In this document: piece after piece, positions 15,118 through 22,500 of the stretch
How the letters are laid out: the number at the start of each line of letters is the position of its first letter
How positions within the stretch are numbered: the stretch's first letter is position 1
Source of the DNA: Prorocentrum cordatum
Lineage: Eukaryota > Sar > Dinophyceae > Prorocentrales > Prorocentraceae
Assembly: GCA_963575745.1 (NCBI GenBank)
Contig: CAUYUJ010005007.1
Location: forward strand, 1-22,500
DNA length: 22,500 nt
Direction: 5' to 3'
Notes under the pieces: generated by a model
Databases searched by the model: none
Told to the model about the DNA's origin: nothing
Seen by the model: only the letters and a program-made list of their open reading frames with translations
Made by a program: the position numbers and the translations under genes

Positions 15118-16640
15118 CGCCAGCGGCGGATGGCTGAGGCAAGCAGTCTACGAAGCGCGACCAAGCAGTCATCGAGCGGCCGTTGGCCCGACTGGCGCAG
15201 TGGGGCACCGTGGCTTCAGCTCCGCGATGCGCCAGTCGAAGGCGACAGCTACAAAGACCGCTGCTGGCGCTGTGAGTCCCGCGGCTGCAAGAAGAACATG
15301 GTGGGCTACGCCGTATGCAAACACTGCGGCGTGCATCGTTGGCCTGCTGGTGCTGACGACCGTTGGCGTGCTGAGTGGCTGGCCCTTCCTTTTCGCCCTT
15401 GTCCTCTTCGTGTTATGTCCAGCCTGGCGGTGGTGGTCTTTTGCGCCTGGGAGCTTATCGGAGACGGAACTGGCGACGATGGCGGCGCTGGCCAGGAAGA
15501 GTGGCGACAAGGGTGTTCTTGCCAAGTTTGAGGCCGAGCCTGCTCCGGAGCCCCTGTCGCCCCCACCGTCAGCTGCGGTTGCACGGCTAGGGGCTTGGCT
15601 CAGGATTGGCTCCTGACCTGCTCGGCCCCCGTCGTGCTCCTCCAGGAACACGTGCTCGATGATCGCATCCCCGGCGCCCAACAGTGGGCTCTAAGGCATG
15701 GGCGGAAGGCCCCGATGGTCCCAGCGAAGGCCACTTCCTCGATGGGTACCTCGGCAGGGGTGGCGGTGGTGCGCAGTAGCTTCCTCGGCCTGCTCGAGCC
15801 CCCAAGCGGCCAAGCGGATGTGAGTTGGTTCCATCTCGCGCCATCGGGGCCATGGTGAACGCGCGGGGCCAGGGCCCCATCTGCGTTGTCAGCTGCTACC
15901 GCACGGATTGTCAGGGCCTGTCTGAGTTAAGCGTGTTCATCTTGTTATAAGATCGGGGGGGCGTTGTCTCATCACGTTTGACTGGTGTCCACGTGGGGGG
16001 CGGCTTCGATATGGAGCCACACGCGTTTGGATCTTGTAAGTTTGCGGAGGAACTAGAGGCCCAGCTGGTCAGCGCCAGCTTGGAAACCTTTCCAAGGCGG
16101 GTCTCAAGACTTACGATTATTTCTGTCGTTTCGCAAGGCCTGGCCAAGGGCGTCGCTAGTGTCGGCGTTGATCGGTCTGCCCCGACCACTCCCCACTCCC
16201 CCGCGGGCATGGAGTTCCACTCGCAGCAGCGTGACCTTAAGGTGTTGGCTTTCCGCAAGCCACCTCCTCGACCGTGCCTGTGGGGCCTTCTCCCCGACCC
16301 CCGATTGGTCTTCTGGGGCGGAGCTGGCCGATCAGGTCCTGGGGCGCGCGCTTTCGGGCTCTCGGGACACGCGGGCTGGGTTCGCGCAGTGGCATCGGGC
16401 GCTGGCGAACAAGGCTGAGATGGAACTTGCTGCGGACCTGCAGGTCGCCCTTCCCAAGTGCGGATGCCGTGGGTCAGAGCGTGCATTACCTACCCCGCTT
16501 TCGCTTCCAGGCAGAACCAAGTCATACCACGCGCCTCCTCGTCAAGCGGCCTGACCAGGACAAGCCGTAGTTTGGCATCGCTCGGCATCTCTTGGAAGCG
16601 AGGGTGGTCAAACGCGAGGTAGGTTTGTTTGCCCCCTAGT
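15118..16640 (+). pseudogene. Frameshifted LINE-type (non-LTR) retrotransposon remnant with endonuclease-like domain
   Basis: Successive plus-strand frames each hold part of what looks like one reading frame. About 15170-15350 has CWRCESRGCKKNMVGYAVCK plus HCGVHRW, a Cys4-type zinc-finger-like block. About 15460-15590 has LSETELATMAALARKSGDKG. About 15595-15858 has PVVLLQEHVLDD, GTSAGVAVV and SWFHLAPSGP. About 15860-15950 continues with VVSCYRTDCQGLSELS. About 15978-16260 has FDMEPHAFGSCKF and VGVDRSAPTTPHSP. About 16330-16470 has AGFAQWHRALANKAEMELA. About 16470-16560 has VHYLPRFRFQAEPSHTTRLL. The L(L)QEH and GTSAGVAV patterns and the downstream Asp/His-bearing blocks resemble the APE-type endonuclease region of LINEs. 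At least four frame changes show it is inactive. No reverse transcriptase is in the window. Confidence 0.65.
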
Positions 16641-16649
16641 GGGGCAGGG

Positions 16650-16801
16650 CCCCAGACCTGGCGGAGGAGGAGGAGGAGGAGGAGGAGGAGGAGGAGGAGG
16701 AGGAGGAGGAGGAGGAGGAGGAGGAGGAGGAGGAGGAGGAGGAGGAGGAGGAGGAGGAGGAGGAGGAGGAGGAGGAGGAGGCAGCGCCCCAGACCTGGCG
16801 G
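16650..16801 (+). repeat. Perfect (GGA)n tract (~40 units) bracketed by 15-bp direct repeats
   Basis: Bases 16663-16781 are uninterrupted GGA triplets. CCCCAGACCTGGCGG occurs immediately before (16650-16664) and just after (16787-16801). The tract splits the 3' side of the LINE remnant. Its lack of interruptions, unlike the other tracts here, suggests recent expansion. Confidence 0.95.
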
Positions 16802-16933
16802 GTGACCGTCCAGCAGCGCACGTCTCGCGCCTTCCGCGCACGGCGTGCCGGTGGTCGCCCATCGGGCAGTCGGCGCGCTGGCGCCGCCGCTCGTTCACGG
16901 CAGTGGCGCAGGGGGTCGCGATGCTGGCTTTTG

Positions 16934-17230
16934 TCGGAGGGCACCAACTATACACCAACACTCAGAGCCCCGAATCATCAGGGGTAACTCGGGTCAGGGC
17001 TATCTCGGGTTCCTTTTCCGGGATTCCGAACCCGAGTTACCCCGGACCCGAGTTACCCCGGATAATTCGGGCGCCCAATATACGCCAACACCGATCCTGA
17101 CCAGGATCACCTTGGGCCCAGGATCGGTGCAGATGCCTTCTTGCGCAGGGCAGGAGGGCGTAGACACCGATCCTGGGCCCAGGGTGATCCTGGCCAGGAT
17201 CGGTGTTGGCGTACAGTTGGTGCCCTCCCA
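16934..17230. mobile_element. Double-hairpin foldback element, 297 bp, 5-bp target duplication
   Basis: The ends TCGGAGGGCACCAACTATAC and, on the complement of the right end, TGGGAGGGCACCAACTGTAC match over about 29 bases. TTTTG (16929-16933 and 17231-17235) flanks both ends. Inside are two hairpins. One (about 16968-17068) pairs CCCGAATCATCAGGGGTAAC with GAGTTACCCCGGATAATTCGGG. The other (about 17070-17225) pairs CACCGATCCTGACCAGGATC with its near-complement and continues through GGGCCCAGGATCGGTG almost to a small loop. A third copy of the terminal motif lies at the junction near 17070, which suggests that a smaller element inserted beside or inside another. Confidence 0.8.
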
Positions 17231-17306
17231 TTTTGCAGCGAGCGCGCTGGAGGGTGCGCAGCGGCCACCCTTCCTGAGGCTGGGGCGGACTGGGAGAGAG
17301 CCATCT

Positions 17307-17493
17307 TCACGCCCTCTCAATTTCATCCTCGATCACCTCTCTGAGAGTGAGGTCAACGATGCCGTCCAGGGCCCCCAGGCCTTCGTCGGTTTCGGAGACG
17401 CTGGCTGCTCCCCGACCGCTTGCTGGGCGGAGCGTGCGGTTCCTGCTTGCGAGAGCGGCGCAGGCCGTGGACACGGAGTCGGCGGCTGCCCTC
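17307..17493 (-). CDS. 3' terminal exon of a minus-strand gene, unrecognised
   Basis: On the minus strand, a C-only tract ends in CCCAG|G, a textbook polypyrimidine-tract acceptor, followed by 61 codons and a TGA at 17309-17307. Motifs are DSVSTACAALASRNRTL, ASVSETDEGLGALDGIVDLT and LREVIEDEIERA. Composition is balanced, with an acidic amphipathic C-terminus. The frame also stays open upstream for another 250 codons, but that part is Pro/Arg-rich, crosses a GGA tract as poly-Glu, and passes through TIR elements. I therefore take the exon to start at 17493. An alternative acceptor GTGCAG|AGAGG near 17610 would make it longer. The family is not recognised. Confidence 0.5.
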
Positions 17494-17618
17494 CTGGGGG
17501 GGGGGGGGGGGGCGGTCTTGGAAGGCGCGGCTCTGCGAGGACCTGGACCGCGGGGCGCGGTCGGCCCTAGGGCCGGGCTGGCTCCCCTCCACACTGACAG
17601 CCTCCTCTCTGCACCAGC

Positions 17619-17795
17619 GGAATGGGCACGGAAAGAAGGGGTACAGCGCCCAACAGCGGATTGTTGTGCATTTTGAACTGGGCTCGCTGTCCACGCCGCC
17701 GCGGCCGGTGTCCGTTCGGGACAGAAGGCCGCCCGCCCAACAGCGGCCGCTGTTGGTTTGAGACAGCATGGGTTGTTGGGCACTGTGCCCATTCC
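17619..17795. mobile_element. 177-bp TIR element with a 20-bp perfect palindrome
   Basis: Perfect 11-bp inverted ends: GGAATGGGCAC (17619-17629) and GTGCCCATTCC (17785-17795). Near the right end, 17737-17756 reads CCAACAGCGGCCGCTGTTGG, a perfect palindrome. GCCCAACAGCGG also occurs near 17647. The element lies between the candidate acceptor and the TCC tract of the adjacent minus-strand gene. No clear target duplication. Confidence 0.6.
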
Positions 17796-17892
17796 TTCCT
17801 CCTCCTCCTCCTGCTCCTGCTCCTCCTCCTCCTCCTCCTCCTCCTGCTCCTGCTCCTCCTCCTCCTCCTCCTCCTCCTCCTCCTCCTCCTCC
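17796..17892 (+). repeat. (TCC)n with TGC interruptions
   Basis: Pyrimidine-rich triplets that read as poly-Glu/Gln on the minus strand. Confidence 0.95.
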
Positions 17893-17920
17893 TGCACCAG
17901 TTTGCTCGACGGCTGGCCTC

Positions 17921-18311
17921 CCCAGACCCCCTCTCGGAGCATGGAGAAGCGTCGCGACGGCAGGCGTGTCGATGTGTTCGGCCCCATGGGGTCTCTGCTG
18001 GGCCTCGGGGCCATCAAAGAAGGACCCGGGAGGAGAAGCGGGTCCCGGGGACCGGGTCTGGGCCTCGGGGGGTCGCGTCTTTCGGGAGCGGAAAAGAAGG
18101 GGGTGATGACTAGGGGGGGGGGGTGGATATCATGGCGGGGGCCATGATATTTCCCCTGATTTCGTGGCGCCTCTTCTTGTTTCATTACGTCCCTGGCCCC
18201 CCCGCTGGGCCGCGCACATGCCGCCGGTAATGATTTGCACCCCCCCCTCTTGGACACCCCCCTCTTGGCCGCTCTCGAGTCTTGGAAAAGTCATGGCGTC
18301 GGGGGTCTGGG
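17921..18311. mobile_element. 391-bp element with TIR-1 termini
   Basis: Starts CCCAGACCCCCTCTCGGAGC and ends TCATGGCGTCGGGGGTCTGGG, so both ends are TIR-1-like. The left half shares the core (GGGCCTCGGGGCCATCAAAG, GGTCCCGGGGACCGGGTCTG). The middle contains an inverted pair, ATATCATGGC and GCCATGATAT (18127-18150), and the duplicated phrase CCCCTCTTGGACACC / CCCCCTCTTGG. It is probably one TIR-1 copy enlarged by another insertion, or two copies fused. Confidence 0.6.
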
Positions 18312-18460
18312 TCTCCAGGCACTGCCCTGGCCGACTGCACACGTAGCGGCCCAGCGCGCCAAGCAGCCGCCGCTGGTGGGCACCCGATCAGCTCTTCTCG
18401 AGCGGCCCCGCGCGCCGGCGCTGCCAGGTGCGGTCGTGTGCCATGCAGTGGCGCGGGCGC

Positions 18461-18590
18461 TCCTTCTCCTCCTCCTCCTCCGCCTCCTCCTTCTCGTCCT
18501 CGTCCTCGTCCTCGTCCTCCTCCTGCTCATCCTCCTCCCTTTCCTCCTCCTCCTCCTCCTCCTCCTCCTCCTCCTCCATCTCCCTCCCTT
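18461..18590 (+). repeat. (TCC)n / (CTCGTC)n microsatellite
   Basis: TCC triplets with a CTCGTC sub-run in the centre. No gene in the flanks (18312-18460 or 18591-18750). Confidence 0.95.
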
Positions 18591-18772
18591 CTGCGCTGAG
18601 CCTTGCAGTACAGCTATGTGCAAGGCGAAGCACCGCAACAAAACGCAATCCATGCGAATCAGCGTAAAACAATGCAGATAAAGCAGTGCATATCAATTTG
18701 ATGCCATGCCATGTCACGTACAACTCACAGTGCAGCGTAACGAATGCCCAGACGGCGACGAGGCGGCGACTG

Positions 18773-18920
18773 CGACCACATAGCCGTCAGACCGACGGGC
18801 AGGCCCAGAGCGACGGGACGGCTACGGCGACCAAGTAGTGGCCACCAAACCGACGGGCAGGCCCAGAAAACGGGCGGCGACGAGGCGGCGGCGGGGCGGC
18901 GACGGCGACCACGTAGCCGC
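18773..18920 (+). repeat. Short tandem repeat, two full units and one partial
   Basis: Units begin GACCACATAGCC, GACCAAGTAGTG and GACCACGTAGCC at 18773, 18829 and 18907. Each full unit contains ACCGACGGGCAGGCCCAGA. Lengths are 56 and 78 bases; the second carries extra GGCGACGAGGCGG triplets. Confidence 0.75.
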
Positions 18921-18929
18921 ATACTGACT

Positions 18930-18991
18930 GGCAATTTCCTCAGACAAGAAGCGAGAAACCCTAAGTACAAGCACTGTCTGGGGAAATTGGC
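18930..18991. repeat. 17-bp inverted repeat (hairpin)
   Basis: GGCAATTTCCTCAGACA (18930-18946) pairs with TGTCTGGGGAAATTGGC (18975-18991) at 15 of 17 positions across a 28-base loop. The position suggests either a small foldback element or a transcript hairpin. It is not followed by a T-run. Confidence 0.6.
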
Positions 18992-19050
18992 GACGAATTT
19001 GGTGACGGGGCCGCTTCAACATGCCCATGTAAAATCTGACGACGGCGCCA

Positions 19051-19260
19051 GTGTCAAGTCACATGGTGACCTCGGCAGAAGCAGCTGCAGGAACTGCAGT
19101 GGGACTTGCGACGTCAAGTGAAATGGGCGCAGGAGCTGCCACCGCAGTGGGGGCTGTGATAGGAGCCGCCGTGGTCATCCTTTTCTTTCCAGCAGCAGTT
19201 CCCAAACAGCCCTGCTGTGATCATAGTGATCGTTTTCGTATTCATTGTTATGCCCATCGG
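19051..19260 (+). CDS. Possible exon encoding an Ala/Gly/Val hydrophobic segment (weak)
   Basis: From an ATG at 19051 the frame reads motifs AAAGTAVGLATSSEMGAGAA and TAVGAVIGAAVVILFFPAAV, a glycine-zipper-like hydrophobic run that could be a membrane segment. The sequence is periodic and resembles 9270-9500, so it may be a decayed minisatellite that happens to read as small hydrophobic residues. The frame continues to 20253 only by crossing a TCC tract and two TIR-1-like copies, and I do not accept that as one protein. Confidence 0.25.
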
Positions 19261-19406
19261 CCCTGGCCCCCCTACCCGCCCTCTTTCCCCCCACACGCAC
19301 AGTACATCTTGGCTATCCTTGGCGCCTGCTTCAAACAGGTGGAGCCCCTCTCCCCCATAGGACGCACTGTTGCAAACAGTCGCACTAAGCAGAGGTCCGG
19401 AGCCAG

Positions 19407-19480
19407 ACCCCCCCCCTCCTCCTCCTCCTCCTCCTCCTCCTCCTCCTCCTCCTCCTCCTCCTCCTCCTCCTCCTCCTCCT
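19407..19480 (+). repeat. C-run and (TCC)n microsatellite
   Basis: Seven to nine C followed by about 22 perfect TCC units. It precedes an exon-like segment. Confidence 0.95.
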
Positions 19481-19489
19481 GCCGAAGAC

Positions 19490-19690
19490 GAAAAAACGCT
19501 CACCAAGCGAAGGGTCGGGCACGCGGGCGGGGGGGCCCGCAGGCTGGCGGCGGCGCCAGCGGCTCCGCGGGCGACGGCTCCCGGGCGGACGTGGCGGCGG
19601 CGCTCGAGGCAAGACGCCGCCGCCACCTCCTTCCCTCGCTCTCCTGCGCCCGCTCCGCCCCCCCCTCCCTCCTCCTCAATCACGGCGGGA
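19490..19690 (+). CDS. Exon-like segment after a TCC tract (weak)
   Basis: In the frame of the 19051 ATG, bases 19520-19650 read motifs ASGSAGDGSRADVAAALEAR and RRRHLLPSLSCARSAP, with mostly G/C third positions. The TCC tract could act as a polypyrimidine tract, with the acceptor GCCGAAG at 19487. The other plus frame is Pro/Arg-rich, and the minus frame is Gly-rich with a passable coding look. Strand and boundaries are uncertain. No family recognised. Confidence 0.3.
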
Positions 19691-19719
19691 CGTCTCTGGC
19701 AGTGTTCCCGGGCCCCCTC

Positions 19720-19870
19720 GAGTCAGGAACACAAATCACGACGGAGGGTGCGTTTCGCCATGTTCGGCCTCCGTGGGCCGACGCGGGGTCAGAGGCCGGT
19801 CCCGGGGAAGGGGTCGAAGACCTCTGGGGGTCGACGCCACGAACAGATCACGACGTCGGGGTGTCCCGGT
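19720..19870 (-). mobile_element. Diverged TIR-1-like copy, reversed
   Basis: The order CTCGAGTCAGGAAC, ATCACGACGGAGGGTG, TTCGGCCTCCGTGGGCC, GGAAGGGGTCGAAGACCTCT, GGGGGTCGACG, GATCACGACGTCGGGGTGTC follows copies A and E. Both termini have lost the GTCTGGG ends. Confidence 0.6.
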
Positions 19871-19974
19871 TCGGCCTCCCGGGGCCCTCGCCTGGGCCGA
19901 TCGGCCCCCACGAACGAGGCGGTGCGGGCCCTCGCCCAGCCAGCCCCCCCCCCCACACCGTTTCCGACGCGCTG

Positions 19975-20185
19975 GTCGCCCCAGGATTTCCGCGTCGTGC
20001 GACGGATCACGGCAGGAGATGGTCTGCCCGGTTTGGCAGCCTCTGGGGGCCCTTCGCCGGGCCTTCGGGGGTCAGTATAGAGGTCACAGGCTCAGCACGG
20101 AAGGCCGGTTCCCGAGAAGGGGCTCAGGCCTTGGGGGGGGGGCCATGTTGCCAAACAGATCGCGGTCCCAGATGTCTGGGAACCG
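19975..20185 (-). mobile_element. Diverged TIR-1-like copy with GTCTGGG end
   Basis: Shares GCCTCTGGGGGCCCTTCGCC, the GAGAAGGGGCTCAGGCCTTG-type core and the end CCCAGATGTCTGGGAACCGA. That end parallels GTCTGGGGATCGACC next to copy A, showing again that similarity extends past the TIR. Boundaries are approximate. Confidence 0.5.
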
Positions 20186-20637
20186 ACCCTGCAGGGCGGA
20201 CCCTGTACTTTCCTCATTGTGCGCTCCAGCATTGGCTGCGGCGCCAGCCGTGACGTGCACTTTTGGGCACCTGCGGGCCAGCTTACCCGAGTCGGTTGTC
20301 CGCTCGCACGGGTGCCTCCCTCCGTGCCGCCCCACCAATCCCCCCCCCCGAGAAATGCCTCCCTGTTCGTCTCGCCATGGAGGAGAGGGGAATTCGGAAG
20401 TGAGACTCGGAACTCCTTTCGTCGTTGGCTCATCTTCTTTCGCGTTCCGCTTCTAATTTCTTCCCTATCTCTCCCTGCGTCTCCCCCCTGGCTCCTCGTC
20501 CCACTACTTCTCCTCCTAACCCTCCTCCCCCCACCGCCCAGCCTTCCATCTCTTCCTCATCCCCCCCCCCCGCCTTAGGTCATTTCCGATTCACAGGGGG
20601 CAAGAGTAGGGACGAGGATGGAAAGGATGTTAACGGA
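20186..20637. other. No gene recognised
   Basis: C-rich sequence with long C-runs and CCTCC-rich stretches (20490-20575). Open frames are Pro/Ser-rich only. Confidence 0.5.
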
Positions 20638-20638
20638 C

Positions 20639-21335
20639 GAAGAGGAGGAGAAATTTGAGGAGGGGGAAACAGAGGAGGAGGAGGGGGAGGAGAAGGAGGA
20701 GAATAAGGAGGGGGAGGCGGAGGAGGAGGTGGAGGCATGGTGATGCTGATGGCGATGATGATGCTGATGATAGTGTTGATGGTGATGGTGATGCAAAGTA
20801 TGATGATGATGCTGATGATGATGATGAGGAGGAGGAGGAGGATGCGGATGAGGATGAGGATGAGGATGAGGATGGGGATGATCAGGATGAGGATGAGGAT
20901 GAGGATGAGGATGAGGATGAGGAAGATGATGATGATGATGATGATGCTGATGATGCTGATGCTGATGATGATGATGGTGATGACGATACTGATACTGATA
21001 CTGATACTGATACTGATACGGATGCGGATGCGGATACTGATACTGATACTGCTACTAATACCGGTACTGATACTGATACTGATGATGATCCGAATGATGG
21101 TAATGGTGATACTGATGATAGTGATGTTGCTTCTGATGATGATGATGATGATGATGGGGGGAGGAGGAAGAGGAGGAGGAGGAGGAGTATGAGGAGGAGG
21201 AGGAGGAGGAGGAGGAGGCGGCAGGACGAGTAGGAGGACGAGGAGGAGGAGGACGAGGAGGAGGAGGAGGAGGAGGAGGAGAGAGGAGGAGGAGAGAGGT
21301 GGATGGGGCGGAGGAGGTGGAGGAGGAAGGAGGGT
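20639..21335 (+). repeat. 700-bp compound microsatellite: GGA, GAT, GATGAG, GATACT
   Basis: Successive blocks of GGA, then GATGCTGAT and GATGAT, GATGAG hexamers (about 20840-20920), GATGAT, ACTGAT hexamers (about 20990-21085), GATGAT and GGA again. One plus frame reads an Asp/Glu/Thr-rich chain of 192 codons, and another reads poly-Met/Leu. Composition explains both. The block-wise hexamer structure indicates repeated slippage from a GAT parent. Confidence 0.95.
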
Positions 21336-21574
21336 AACTACCCACTCCCCTCAAGGTCATGGTTATCCGTCTTCTTCTTCTTCCCTCTTTCTCTCTCCTG
21401 TCTGTCGTCTCTTACATCGACCCTTATACATACCGTCGCGCCCGGTCACACAGTGAACTGGCTGTTCAGTTTGCTCAATTCCCCCTGTGCCGACAGGCCC
21501 TGGCGGGTGGGGGGAGGCTTCGTCAGCATTACAATGCATCTACCAGAAACCAGGAACCAGGTGGAGAAGGAAAG

Positions 21575-21640
21575 AGGTGGAGGAGGAGGAGGAGGAGGAG
21601 GCGGAGAAGGAGGAGGAGGAGGAGGAGGAGGAGGAGGAGG
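21575..21640 (+). repeat. (GGA)n microsatellite
   Basis: About 22 GGA triplets. On the minus strand it follows the coding segment described next and would read as poly-Ser there. Confidence 0.95.
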
Positions 21641-21734
21641 TGATGGAGAAGGATACAGACAAGCAGACACGTAGGATGCGGCGAAGGATGAGGAGGGAAG
21701 ACGGATGGAGGGGGGAGGGGGGAAGTGTGCGGGA

Positions 21735-22110
21735 GGGGTGGTTGTAAGCTCGTTTTGTTGGGAGCTCGTAGGTGGGAGTTGCCGTGGCCACATCGTTCCA
21801 AAGCTGGGCGAGGGGCCCTTCCGAAGCTGCCCCCCTTTCGAAGGGCTCCCACTGAGCCTCTGTCGAGTCGCTCCCAAAACGGGTCCCGCCCTCGAGAGGC
21901 CGGGCGGGCGACACCTCATCCTCGGCGGGGGGCGGTGGAGGACGGCCAGAGAAATGCGAAGGCGATTCCGTTGGCGGACGCCGACGAGAGTAAATGTTGA
22001 ACCCCCGAGGGTGGCCAAAGCCAGGTGCCCAGGGTATTCGGCCGTGTTCCCTCCATTTGAAGCTTGCCTCCGGGAGTCTTCTTCTGGGCGGTCGCTCTTC
22101 CCAGAACCCC
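21735..22110 (-). CDS. Minus-strand coding region with apparent frameshifts, unrecognised
   Basis: Three minus-strand frames are coding-like in succession. About 22110-21990 has EEDSRRQASNGGNTAEYPGH then LALATLGGSTFTLVG. About 21990-21930 has SASANGIAFAFLWPSS. About 21950-21735 has AEDEVSPARPLEGGTRFGSD, STEAQWEPFERGAASEGPLA and QLWNDVATATPTYELPTKRA. Each has natural composition and G/C-biased third positions. The changes fall near G/C homopolymers, so assembly indels, very small introns or a decaying gene are all possible. The 5' edge lies at the end of TIR-1 copy E: minus-strand ACTCGAG|GGGG could be the acceptor, as with copy D. Function unknown. Boundaries are approximate. Confidence 0.5.
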
Positions 22111-22288
22111 CTCGAGTAATGACAAAAACCATGACGGAAGGTTTTTCGTAATTTTCGGCCTCCAGGGGAATTCACCGGGCCTCGGCAGCGTCAGAAAACG
22201 ACTCAGGGATGCAAAGCTGGTCATCGGGAAAGGGTCGGGACCTCTGGGGGTCAGCGTAATGAAAAAATCATTGCGTTGGGGGCCTGGG
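22100..22288 (-). mobile_element. TIR-1 element, copy E (189 bp)
   Basis: Starts CCCAGAACCCCCTCGAGTAA (plus strand) and ends TTGCGTTGGGGGCCTGGG. It aligns with copy A throughout and is forward relative to the adjacent minus-strand coding region. Confidence 0.85.
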
Positions 22289-22441
22289 TTCCCGGTTCCC
22301 AGCTGCTTTCTGAGGCGCGCGCAGGGGGGTGTCCCGCGGGGGCGGGGTTCTGAGGGGCTTCTGGGGCTTTCTAGCTCTTGGCCACAAGGCAGGGGTTTTC
22401 TTCCATGGCACGTCGAAGGCTTTTGAGAAGGTGTCCTGGAG
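22289..22441. other. Spacer between copies E and F
   Basis: G-rich, non-repetitive sequence. No frame or site recognised. Confidence 0.5.
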
Positions 22442-22500
22442 CCCAGGCCCCCGACGTCGTGACTTGTTCACAGCGTCAACCCCCAGGGTTCTCGACCCCT
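22442..22500 (+). mobile_element. TIR-1 element, copy F, cut by the window edge
   Basis: Begins CCCAGGCCCCCGACGTCGTG and continues with the GTCAACCCCCAGGGTTCTCG core, matching the left part of copies B-D. With copy E it forms a tail-to-head inverted pair. Confidence 0.8.

Noticed and set aside
16639-17100. Poly-Gly protein start at 16639
   Set aside because: It is the GGA tract read in frame, joined to LINE and foldback-element sequence.
17307-18257. A 316-codon minus-strand open frame as one protein
   Set aside because: Only the last 61 codons look coding and follow a good acceptor. The rest is poly-Glu from the GGA tract and translated TIR elements.
19051-20253. A 400-codon open frame, the longest of the window
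   Set aside because: It crosses a TCC tract (poly-Ser) and two diverged TIR-1 copies, and its coding texture changes between segments. Only short parts are kept as weak exon candidates.
20655-21233. A 192-codon Asp/Glu-rich protein
   Set aside because: Fully explained by the GAT/GAG/ACT compound microsatellite; a parallel frame is equally open as poly-Met/Leu.
1-22500. Dinoflagellate spliced-leader relic (CCGTAGCCATTTTGGCTCAAG type)
   Set aside because: I looked for the TTTTGGCTCAAG part on both strands and found only the unrelated ATTTTGGCACACC of the 89-bp array.

Overview
The window looks like nuclear DNA of a large, GC-rich, repeat-laden protist genome. A dinoflagellate is my best guess. 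Haptophytes and other introner-bearing algae remain possible. The support is: short exons with strong G/C third positions, bounded by GTGAG donors and AG|G acceptors; an insertion in an exon that can only be spliced out with a GA-AG intron, a boundary class known from dinoflagellates; many short inverted-repeat elements close to exon edges; and long GGA/TCC tracts. I see no prokaryotic operon, rRNA, tRNA or CRISPR array. Most long open frames here are by-products of three-base repeats and are not annotated as genes.

Layout. (1) 1-2960: a plus-strand split gene of unknown function. Exon pieces are at about 1-115, 132-260, 974-1170, 1330-1455 and 2573-2960. Its introns hold four copies (A-D) of a ~186-bp terminal-inverted-repeat element (called TIR-1 here), one copy of a second family (TIR-2), and an exon insertion by a third family (TIR-3). 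Reading phase agrees across the proposed junctions from 132 onward. (2) 2961-8390: simple repeats, older TIR-1-like copies (one carrying a nested TIR-3 copy), a second TIR-2 copy with an 8-bp target duplication, an unrelated 187-bp TIR element, and a decayed 21-bp minisatellite of about 60 units (6612-7925). (3) 8390-12960: an acidic microsatellite, a 189-bp foldback element, dispersed GTGGTGCAA-type repeats, an 89-bp tandem array of about 17 units (11190-12640), and a convincing exon immediately after it (12704-12959). (4) 13000-17300: largely non-coding, then a frameshifted LINE-type retrotransposon remnant with zinc-finger-like and APE-endonuclease-like segments (about 15118-16640), interrupted by a perfect (GGA)n tract, then a double-hairpin foldback element (16934-17230). 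(5) 17300-22500: the 3' end of a minus-strand gene (17307-17493), further TIR elements, TCC and GAT-rich microsatellites, and a second minus-strand coding region with frameshifts (about 21735-22110) that begins at the end of TIR-1 copy E. A partial copy F runs off the right edge.

The unifying theme is small TIR elements lying in introns, next to splice sites, or inside one exon. The TIR-3 insertion at 1178-1326 has a 10-bp duplication, a total length divisible by three, and no stop in the host frame. It is the best candidate for an element that was born as an intron or is tolerated as coding sequence. No metabolic or defence pathway can be assembled from this window.
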